DNA of 5,238 nucleotides, taken from CAZWUZ01 sp964637655 [NCBI: uncultured bacterium]. GTDB taxonomy: Bacteria > DAOPZR01. A program made the translations under genes and the position numbers. Under the pieces are notes generated by a model, which had not been told where the DNA came from, did not search any database, and was given only the letters and a program-made list of their open reading frames with translations. The DNA is taken from positions 1 through 5,238 of the forward strand of contig CAZWUZ010000266.1 of assembly GCA_964637655.1 (NCBI GenBank), given 5' to 3'. This document shows, in pieces, positions 1 to 5,238 of the stretch (position 1 is the first letter of the stretch; every line of letters starts with the position of its first letter).

Positions 1-1239
1 AGCGGCATTTTCCGCCGTAACTCGACCGCCGATCTGCTCACCCATGATCACGTACTCGGTCCATTGTACTTCATCCAGCGCCGGCCAGAGGAAATGCATC
101 CGGAGCGGATACGCCACCACCGTGCCTAGGCAAAGCACCAGTACCGGGACAAGCGCATACCACCCGAGCAGCCGTTCCCAACCCCGGGCAATCAGTATTC
201 CGGCCAACGGGGCCAGGAAGACAACGTGACGATGACTGTAGGAAACCGGGTCATAGCCGTTATCCATGCCCGGAACATACCGCAGGAGCATCACCGCCGC
301 CAGATGCAACACCCCGAACAGCAGGATACCACCGGCCAGCATATCCCCCGGGCAACTTTTCCGTCCGCGCCGCGCCAATACGAGCAACAGCAGCACAACC
401 GCGACCGCGAGCATCAGGGTATGCAACATGGCGAGAACCGGAGGAAGGTCCAGTCCGGTCATCCAGGTGACACCCAACCGCTGCAGGAGCACCCCGGTTT
501 CCTGCCAGGAGAATCCCGCAATACCAATTGACTGGTTGTGCACCAGCCAGAACAGCTGCACCTCTCCCGCGGCAGCCGCCACCAGCACTCCCGTCGCCAA
601 TCCCACCAGCAGGCTGCGCCATGCGTGCCTGCCGCTGGTCACCGGCATGAATATCCCGAGGACCGGCAACAGCAGCAGAAATCCGCGGTAGAGCACACAG
701 GCGTACACAACAAATGCGGTTAGTACTGCCAGACGCCAGCCGGGGCGATGGAACCCATACGCCAGCAGACAGGCGAGCAGGGCGAGGCACAAGCTCCCGT
801 TCAGCATGCGTTCGTCGCAGTACCACGACAGCTGGGCATATGCCGGCGTGGTTGCCAACAGTAGCAGCCCGGCCGGCAGGACAGTCCGCCGCCCCCACAA
901 CCGGTTGACAGCGAGCAGCCAGCAGATGAACCAGAGGAGGTTGCGCGCCAGACAGTAGGCGAACACCGGCAGAGGTGATTCCCCGAGAAGACGGATAGCA
1001 CCAGCCATAAGCAGTAATTCGGGCTGTGTGAGGTCTGTGTTCTGGTATTCCGACAGGTCCCGCCAGGCGACGGCCCCGCGCAGGTATTCGGCGACTGTCG
1101 CGGGAAACACTAGCGTCTCCTCGTTCCATGCCTCGGCAGGGAACGCTCGCAGCAGCAGCAGCTGAAACGCCACAAACGCCAGACAGAAGACCGTTATATA
1201 CAGCGTCGGGCAGTGCCCTTTCCGCGCGATAATCGTCAT
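1..1239 (-). CDS. Polytopic membrane protein, probable GT-C (family 39-like) glycosyltransferase; 3' end outside window
   Basis: The frame is open for 413 codons from ATG at 1239 to the window edge, with no stop, so the C-terminus is missing. The start is supported by GGGGAG five bases upstream and by an in-frame TGA further upstream with no other start between. About nine to eleven hydrophobic segments are visible, roughly at residues 13-31, 92-110, 119-136, 147-162, 169-199 (perhaps two), 207-226, 266-288, 299-319, 337-352 and 357-379. The first is followed by an acidic extracytoplasmic loop (EAWNEETLVFPA, about 36-47), and near 72-88 comes a QPELLL...RLLGES stretch. GT-C enzymes of the PMT/ArnT type show this layout: a first-loop acidic motif, a P-rich helix and a later R-H/Y-...-P-L segment (here RHVVFLAPLAG, 337-347). 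Such enzymes transfer sugar from a polyprenyl-phosphate donor at the outer membrane face. The family call is inference from architecture. A flippase or other membrane protein is possible, but coding status is near certain. Confidence 0.85.
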   Translation of the reverse strand, partial: MTIIARKGHCPTLYITVFCLAFVAFQLLLLRAFPAEAWNEETLVFPATVAEYLRGAVAWRDLSEYQNTDLTQPELLLMAGAIRLLGESPLPVFAYCLARNLLWFICWLLAVNRLWGRRTVLPAGLLLLATTPAYAQLSWYCDERMLNGSLCLALLACLLAYGFHRPGWRLAVLTAFVVYACVLYRGFLLLLPVLGIFMPVTSGRHAWRSLLVGLATGVLVAAAAGEVQLFWLVHNQSIGIAGFSWQETGVLLQRLGVTWMTGLDLPPVLAMLHTLMLAVAVVLLLLVLARRGRKSCPGDMLAGGILLFGVLHLAAVMLLRYVPGMDNGYDPVSYSHRHVVFLAPLAGILIARGWERLLGWYALVPVLVLCLGTVVAYPLRMHFLWPALDEVQWTEYVIMGEQIGGRVTAENAA

Positions 1240-1244
1240 ACCTA

Positions 1245-1250
1245 CTCCCC
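1245..1250 (-). promoter_or_regulatory. Ribosome binding site of the membrane protein gene
   Basis: The minus strand reads GGGGAG, then five bases (TAGGT), then the ATG at 1239. This is a near-ideal Shine-Dalgarno sequence and spacing, and it fixes the start of the downstream membrane protein. It lies in the 85-base gap after the preceding radical SAM gene, in which I see no hairpin terminator and no clear promoter, so read-through from upstream is likely. Confidence 0.7.
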
Positions 1251-1324
1251 GTTCACTATAGCATCGCGTCTTTCATCCGGTCGAGATTGCGCGGTATCTC
1301 CATACAGCCCGCACATCGCGTCAG

Positions 1325-2461
1325 TCACGGCAGCAGGCTGCGAACCATGCCAGCAGCCGTATGCGCCCCAAGCCGCGCAAGACCGATACCGGTATGCAGG
1401 ATCTCGCTGGTCAGCGCACATTCCCACGTGCAAGCGCAAGCCGTTCCGGCACGCCAGTTCAACAGGGTGCATGCCTGCTCTGATTCGAGCAGATGCGCGA
1501 GATTGCAGTTGAAATCGTGCAGATTACCCAGCCCCCCTGGGGGCGGCGGGACGGCACAGCGGTATGCACCGGATGCGGCCAACGGCTCACACGGGTAGAC
1601 ATCGCCATTGGCATAGATAACCACGAGGTGTGTCCCCGCGCAACAAACGACATTCGACCGCTGCCCCGTTGCTACCGCAGTTACTGCCGCACAGTGCTGG
1701 CCGGCAATCGCATCCTGGATTCTCGTGTATGGGTTCCGCCCGCCACGGGCGCGCATGCCGGTCCGCCGCCAGGCGTGCATCGCTTGATACGCGGTAATAG
1801 GAAATTCACCAGCGGTGGAATCGCGATACGGAGGTCGTGCGTAGGCGATAGCCAGCGGTGCCGCAGGAAACCTGCTTTCCGCCAATTCTACTATTTCCCG
1901 ATACTTCGCCTGGTTGAACGCCGACACGACACAGTTGAGCACGCAGGAAACGTTGGGATGACTGCGGCAGAACCGGGTGATGGCGGCATACGTCAGACAG
2001 AGTTGTGCATAGCTTCCGGGGACCCCCATGGTAGCATCATGCAACGCTTCCCCGCCATGCAACGGCAAGCAGAGATTGAGAAAACCCCAGGGGCAGAGGG
2101 CGACAAACTCCCGCATCAACCGCATCACGCGCTCGGGATGCAACGCATTGGTCGGCACGGTGATGAAGCGGGTGCCGGCCTGCTCATAGAACAGCCCGAT
2201 AATCCGATGCACATCCTCACGCAGTAGCGGTTCTCCTCCGGAAAGAGTCAGTTGCGGGATTGGTCCCATACTGCGGGTCAACAAATCGATCTGGGCGAGC
2301 GTAAGCGGCGGCGCCATACGCGCCTGCGGTCGCGGCGCCGCCGTGCAACACATGCGGCAGCGGGCGTCGCATGCCGTCAGCACATGCAGAATCAAATACC
2401 GCGGCGTCCCGCGCCTGATTGCACGGAAGTACTGTGCCGCCGCTGCAAAGTGTCGGCGCAT
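1325..2461 (-). CDS. Radical SAM protein with SPASM-like C-terminal cysteine motif
   Basis: This 378-residue protein has the radical SAM cluster motif CDARCRMC (C31, C35, C38), which binds the [4Fe-4S] cluster that cleaves S-adenosylmethionine. SGGEP at 74-78 matches the SAM-contacting GGE motif, and TNA at 104-106 follows the next strand. The C-terminal part has CC at 273-274, GDVYPCE at 286-292, LGNL at 311-314 and CACTWEC (C342, C344, C348). This pattern resembles SPASM or twitch domains, which hold an auxiliary iron-sulfur cluster. The overall plan matches a widespread family of radical SAM proteins of unknown substrate that often sit beside glycosyltransferases, rather than a characterised RiPP maturase. 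The start ATG overlaps the stop of the upstream glycosyltransferase by one base (TGATG). No strong Shine-Dalgarno sequence is seen, so translational coupling is likely. The usual S-(L/I)-D-G segment is replaced by LCLPLHGG (130-137), and a PPPP run occurs at 305-308. The class is certain; the reaction is unknown. Confidence 0.93.
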   Translation of the reverse strand: MRRHFAAAAQYFRAIRRGTPRYLILHVLTACDARCRMCCTAAPRPQARMAPPLTLAQIDLLTRSMGPIPQLTLSGGEPLLREDVHRIIGLFYEQAGTRFITVPTNALHPERVMRLMREFVALCPWGFLNLCLPLHGGEALHDATMGVPGSYAQLCLTYAAITRFCRSHPNVSCVLNCVVSAFNQAKYREIVELAESRFPAAPLAIAYARPPYRDSTAGEFPITAYQAMHAWRRTGMRARGGRNPYTRIQDAIAGQHCAAVTAVATGQRSNVVCCAGTHLVVIYANGDVYPCEPLAASGAYRCAVPPPPGGLGNLHDFNCNLAHLLESEQACTLLNWRAGTACACTWECALTSEILHTGIGLARLGAHTAAGMVRSLLP

Positions 2462-3516
2462 CAGCGTCGTGGCTCTGCCGAGTTACGTGGGCGAAAAGCG
2501 GTGCTCGCTGCGACCCACAAACCGTGAACACCACCGGCCATGATCACGGGCGAGGATAGCAGGTGCACACTAAAACACCACAGCAAGAAAGCGCCGTTGC
2601 CGTCACTCCAGCTCCAGGCCTGGCGGAGAAACCGTCGCAGGCAGCAGCCATACACCGCCACCATGGTCAATCCGGCCGCCGCGGGCAACGCCCTCCCCGG
2701 AAAGGGCAGCAGACATGCCAGCAGCAGTATGCACCCGGTCCCGCCCCAAAGCCGCAAGAGCGCTTCACGGCGCGAAACTTGCGTGGCATCCAACGGCGGA
2801 CGACGTTTCAGGTAGTATGGGACAAACAGTGCGGTACGCAGATAGTAATTGCGCATGAGCCGCAAAACCGATTCCGGAAAGGCATGGTACGCGTACGGCG
2901 TTCGGGTAATAGCGCATCTGCAGTGTGCGCTCAGCCGCTTGCCGAAATCGTAGTCCTCATGGGCATTGGTGGCATAGCCCGGATCGAAGCCGTTCACGGC
3001 AATAAACGCCGCGCGCCGCACCGCGCCGTTACGGGTTGTGAATCCGCTATGCCTTCCGCTGTCCACGCCGGGGGGCAGCAGACCGGAAAACCAATAGTGT
3101 TCTATCGCCGCACCAAAATTCCTGATGGGATTATCCCCGGCGGAATACGGCTGGCTAAAAAAGGAAACCGCCTGCAGCACCGGGTCGGCGTTCATCAAGG
3201 CAAGGGCTTTTTCCGCCATGCCGGGAGCGTATTCCACGTCCGCGTCAAGAAAAAACAGCACCTCGCCACGCGCCGTTGCAGCCGCGGCGTTGCGCGCCGC
3301 CGCCGGGCCGCGACTCCGCGTCGATCGAAGGCATCTTGCACCGTATGCGGCAGCGCAGGCAGTCAGATCTTCGCGGGAACCGTCGTCCGCGACAATTATT
3401 TCGCAAGGTACGGCCGCCCCCACATGCGCGTTCAGGCAGTCCAGCAACCGTTCCAGTCTCACCCGGGCATCGCGGACCGGAATGATAAATGAAACGAGGA
3501 TACCGGAAACACTCAT
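2461..3516 (-). CDS. Family 2 glycosyltransferase with C-terminal membrane segments
   Basis: This 351-residue protein carries a GT-A fold glycosyltransferase domain at its N-terminus. FIIPVRD (10-16) is the first strand, and VADDGS (42-47) binds nucleotide. GPAAARN lies at 70-76, and FLDADVEY (89-96) contains the DxD-type metal site. NAHEDYDFGKRL (184-195) contains the acidic residue expected to act as catalytic base. After about residue 255 come two or three hydrophobic segments (about 260-275, 277-292, 309-327), which should anchor it at the cytoplasmic membrane face. It should transfer a sugar from a nucleotide donor to a lipid or membrane-bound acceptor; neither is identifiable. I chose the ATG at 3516 because it lies just before the first strand and has AGGGGA upstream. 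The frame stays open to an ATG at 3690, but those extra 58 residues resemble no glycosyltransferase N-terminus, and that ATG lies upstream of the predicted promoter. The gene overlaps the next one by one base. Confidence 0.93.
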   Translation of the reverse strand: MSVSGILVSFIIPVRDARVRLERLLDCLNAHVGAAVPCEIIVADDGSREDLTACAAAYGARCLRSTRSRGPAAARNAAAATARGEVLFFLDADVEYAPGMAEKALALMNADPVLQAVSFFSQPYSAGDNPIRNFGAAIEHYWFSGLLPPGVDSGRHSGFTTRNGAVRRAAFIAVNGFDPGYATNAHEDYDFGKRLSAHCRCAITRTPYAYHAFPESVLRLMRNYYLRTALFVPYYLKRRPPLDATQVSRREALLRLWGGTGCILLLACLLPFPGRALPAAAGLTMVAVYGCCLRRFLRQAWSWSDGNGAFLLWCFSVHLLSSPVIMAGGVHGLWVAASTAFRPRNSAEPRR

Positions 3517-3528
3517 GTCCGTTGTTGT

Positions 3529-3534
3529 TCCCCT
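3529..3534 (-). promoter_or_regulatory. Ribosome binding site of the glycosyltransferase gene
   Basis: The minus strand reads AGGGGA twelve bases before the ATG at 3516. The spacing is longer than ideal, but this is the only purine-rich stretch near a plausible start, and it supports the shorter glycosyltransferase model over the extended frame beginning at 3690. Confidence 0.5.
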
Positions 3535-3640
3535 TTTCCGCAGCCTGCATGTCAGAGTGTCGGGAGCCGTCACATTGCTACGACGACCACCTTCCACCCA
3601 GCCACCGCCGAGCGCTGCGAGTAGCCTCGCTACCTTGTCA

Positions 3641-3669
3641 ATCGTAGCACCCGCTTTCCCCGGCGTCAA
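3641..3669 (-). promoter_or_regulatory. Candidate sigma70-like promoter for the glycosyltransferase operon
   Basis: On the minus strand TTGACG (3669-3664) is followed by a 17-base spacer and TACGAT (3646-3641). The -35 matches the consensus at five of six positions. The -10 matches at four of six, including the first two T-A and final A-T. The spacer is the optimal length. The predicted start is near 3634, about 118 bases before the glycosyltransferase ATG. It points at the three downstream genes, which are packed closely enough to be cotranscribed. The organism's sigma factor preference is unknown, so this is a sequence match only. Confidence 0.45.
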
Positions 3670-3779
3670 CAACACCATGCTAAACGCCATACGTTATTCA
3701 GGCAGCTTCTATGTGAGGCAACGGCCCACCTTTCGAGTAGATATTTCATGAGGCATCACGAATTACGCGGTATTTGGAT

Positions 3780-5238
3780 TCAGTCGCGCCCGGCCGTCGA
3801 CCGCAACCAGCGTCCGGCCTCGCCGGCATGGCTGAGCGCAAGCCGCAGGGTTGCGACGGGGCAACGCCCGCCCGCGACCCGCAGCGCCAGCATTGGCCGC
3901 AGCAGCCAGCCGGCGGCGAACACCACCCGCAATAGCATCCTGCCGGCCACTCGCCCACGCCCGCGCCAAAGTCGCGCCGCCCAGCCACGGGGCAACAACG
4001 CCGACAGCAGCAAGGCGCGGTTGCGGTCTGTGATGGCCACCCGATGATAGTTTGCGTAGTCAAGCAGGCGGTGCGGCAGCGGCGGCGAAACCACCGCCAG
4101 GTGCCGCAGCAGCGGCGTGCCCGGATAGGCCTTGAGCGAATAGGGAAAGACCGCGTACGGGCGTGGTACCCGGTCGAGCACGGCGAGAGTCGTCGCCACA
4201 TCGTCCTCATCCTCCCAGGGGTTGTCGAGGATGATGTGGAGTACCAGTCCGATACCATGTTCATGCAGTAGTCGGCAGGCGGCGATGAACCGGTCGGATG
4301 AAAACGCCCGCCCGTACAGTCGGTTGCTGCGCACACTACCCGACTGCAGTCCCAGCGAGACGTAGCGCAGCGGAATGCCGCGCCACAGCATGCAAACCTC
4401 GGGGTTCACGCTCTCCGGGAATGCCGCCACGTTGAGTTCACGCCCGACTTGCGCACGATAACCGTCCGCAAACTGTCGCAACCAGTCGCGTCCGTGGGCG
4501 AAGAAGTCGTCATCGAGCAGGGAAATGCGGAGCAGGCGCGGATTATCTCGCACCGCCTGTCGCAGCTCTTCCACCACCCGCTCCGGTGACGGCCGGCGCA
4601 CGCGGTGCCAGCCGTCGTCGAGTTTTCGGAAACAGGCGTGCCCGCAGTAGGTGCATGCCTGCGGGCAGCCGCGGGCGAAAGCCCGCTGGTAGCGGTAGCG
4701 TTCATGGGGGTACAGCGAATAGTAGGTCTCGGCCGAGACAGGCCGCAGCCCCGTCGCCGTCACCAGGTAATGGTCGGCGGTGAACAACCGCAGCGGCGGC
4801 AGTCGGTCAAGATCGTCGCATAATGCTGCCCGCTCCGTGTGCCTGACTGCTGTTCCCTGTCGGTACACCAGATTCGGTGCGGTACGCCATTCCTCCGCCG
4901 CCGCGAGGCGGGCGGAAACCGCAAGTACAGTTTCCTCGCCCTCGCCAGTGCACACGGCGTCGCAGAAATCAAGACATGTTTCCGGGGCCATTGATGGATG
5001 TGCACCGCCGGCGAGCACCGGCAATCGGGGAAACCGGCGACGCAGTTCGCCAGCCAGCGCCCGCACCGTAGGCAGGGAGTGCGTGGCGAAGCTCAAGCCG
5101 CACCAAACCGGCGGTTCGCGATCAAAATCGGCAAACAGCGCCGTCCGCGCGGCCGGGGTGTCGCGCAGGAAGAACAGCAGGCGCGCGCGATAACCGGCCC
5201 GCACCAGCACCTCGTAGAGGACGACCGTCCCCCGGTTG
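3780..5238 (-). CDS. B12-binding radical SAM enzyme; 5' end outside window
   Basis: The frame is open from the window edge to TGA at 3782-3780. A GTG at 5210 could serve as a start, but the nine upstream codons (NRGTVVLYE) continue the first helix of a cobalamin-binding Rossmann domain, so the true start lies beyond the window. Numbering from that GTG, the B12-binding domain covers about 1-105, with GLSFATHSLP at 38-47, AGGAHPS at 67-73 and TGEGEE at 88-93. The radical SAM domain follows from about 173, with its cluster motif ARGCPQACTYCG (C182, C186, C189). Further on are LLDDDF (231-236), the SAM-barrel segment SLGLQSGS (285-292) and AYPGTPLLR (361-369). The last 90 or so residues are arginine-rich with a hydrophobic stretch at about 424-445, perhaps a membrane-associating tail. 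Enzymes of this class use cobalamin and SAM for radical methylation or ring rearrangement. The substrate is unknown; the neighbouring glycosyltransferases suggest a glycan or lipid intermediate. Confidence 0.93.
   Translation of the reverse strand, partial: NRGTVVLYEVLVRAGYRARLLFFLRDTPAARTALFADFDREPPVWCGLSFATHSLPTVRALAGELRRRFPRLPVLAGGAHPSMAPETCLDFCDAVCTGEGEETVLAVSARLAAAEEWRTAPNLVYRQGTAVRHTERAALCDDLDRLPPLRLFTADHYLVTATGLRPVSAETYYSLYPHERYRYQRAFARGCPQACTYCGHACFRKLDDGWHRVRRPSPERVVEELRQAVRDNPRLLRISLLDDDFFAHGRDWLRQFADGYRAQVGRELNVAAFPESVNPEVCMLWRGIPLRYVSLGLQSGSVRSNRLYGRAFSSDRFIAACRLLHEHGIGLVLHIILDNPWEDEDDVATTLAVLDRVPRPYAVFPYSLKAYPGTPLLRHLAVVSPPLPHRLLDYANYHRVAITDRNRALLLSALLPRGWAARLWRGRGRVAGRMLLRVVFAAGWLLRPMLALRVAGGRCPVATLRLALSHAGEAGRWLRSTAGRD
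4640..4686 (-). repeat. Two adjacent inverted repeats over the radical SAM cluster motif codons
   Basis: Two perfect GC-rich inverted repeats lie side by side inside the B12 radical SAM gene. One is GCGGGC, four bases, GCCCGC (4671-4686). The other is an eight-base arm GCCCGCAG paired with CTGCGGGC across an eleven-base loop (4640-4666). In the mRNA they would fold just before and across the codons for the CxxxCxxC motif. They may simply reflect GC-rich codons for Arg, Ala, Gly and Cys. Confidence 0.4.

Larger units (their letters stand above)
3517..3779 (-). other. Intergenic leader between the B12 radical SAM gene and the glycosyltransferase
   Basis: This 263-base stretch holds no convincing gene. 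Its upstream 40 bases (about 3740-3779) are clearly more AT-rich than the flanking genes, as expected for intergenic DNA. It contains a promoter candidate, a short inverted repeat at 3621-3633 (GTAGC, three bases, GCTAC) close to the predicted transcription start, and a 27-codon open frame at 3666-3749 without a good ribosome binding site. From the predicted start near 3634 the leader would be about 118 bases long. I see no strong intrinsic terminator after the B12 radical SAM gene, so partial read-through is possible. Confidence 0.55.

Noticed and set aside
260-1129. A 289-codon minus-strand frame inside the membrane protein gene
   Set aside because: Its translation is arginine-, glycine- and serine-rich with no recognisable motif. 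It overlaps, in another frame on the same strand, the clearly real membrane protein that starts at 1239 with a good ribosome binding site.
1150-1165. A short CAG/CTG trinucleotide run
   Set aside because: It encodes consecutive leucines in the first transmembrane helix of the membrane protein and is too short to count as a meaningful repeat.
1242-1316. A 24-codon frame starting MCGLYGD just before the membrane protein gene
   Set aside because: The MCG start recalls class II glutamine amidotransferases, but the frame stops after 24 codons, has no ribosome binding site and shows nothing else of that family. A leader peptide role is possible but unsupported.
1493-2227. A 244-codon plus-strand frame opposite the SPASM-like radical SAM gene
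   Set aside because: It is an antisense shadow produced by GC-rich codons. There are no domains, and the opposite strand carries unmistakable radical SAM motifs.
2563-3492. A 309-codon plus-strand frame opposite the glycosyltransferase
   Set aside because: It is long but has the low-complexity Arg/Gln/Ala composition of an antisense shadow. The minus strand encodes a complete GT2 domain over the same bases.
3517-3690. A 58-residue N-terminal extension of the glycosyltransferase from ATG 3690
   Set aside because: The extension has no similarity to glycosyltransferase N-termini and begins upstream of the predicted promoter. The ATG at 3516 has a purine-rich ribosome binding site and lies right before the first GT2 strand.
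3740-3782. A possible terminator after the B12 radical SAM gene
   Set aside because: The region is AT-rich, but I could find no stable stem followed by a T run on the minus strand.
3746-4336. A 196-codon minus-strand frame within the B12 radical SAM gene
   Set aside because: It is a cysteine- and arginine-rich shadow frame in the same region as the well-supported radical SAM C-terminus.

Overview
The window is GC-rich and holds one gene cluster, read entirely on the minus strand. It contains four genes, two of them cut by the window edges. Reading in the direction of transcription (from high to low coordinates), they are: a B12-binding radical SAM enzyme (5238 to 3780, N-terminus outside the window); a family 2 glycosyltransferase with a membrane-anchored C-terminus (3516 to 2461); a second, unrelated radical SAM enzyme with a SPASM-like C-terminal cysteine set (2461 to 1325); and a polytopic membrane protein that looks like a GT-C/family 39 glycosyltransferase (1239 to 1, C-terminus outside the window). 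The last gene is open from its ATG to the window edge with no stop, so it is easy to miss if only closed ORFs are considered.

Between the first and second genes lies a 263-base stretch with no convincing gene. It carries a good sigma70-like promoter (TTGACG, 17-base spacer, TACGAT) pointing at the glycosyltransferase. Genes two and three overlap by one base (TGATG), and gene four follows after 85 bases with its own Shine-Dalgarno sequence. Genes two to four therefore probably form an operon. The B12 enzyme may be an upstream member or a separate unit.

The combination of two glycosyltransferases (one cytoplasmic-face GT2, one likely using lipid-linked sugars) with two different radical SAM enzymes suggests a pathway that builds and chemically modifies a surface glycan, glycolipid or similar envelope molecule. 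The sequence does not reveal the substrate. A RiPP-type pathway is an alternative, but no convincing precursor peptide is visible.

The organism is a bacterium using Shine-Dalgarno initiation and sigma70-type promoters. GC-rich clusters of B12 and SPASM-like radical SAM enzymes with glycosyltransferases are seen in several groups (for example deltaproteobacteria and the Planctomycetes/Verrucomicrobia/Lentisphaerae assemblage). The window has no marker gene that decides between them. I see no tRNA, rRNA, CRISPR array, insertion sequence or plus-strand gene.
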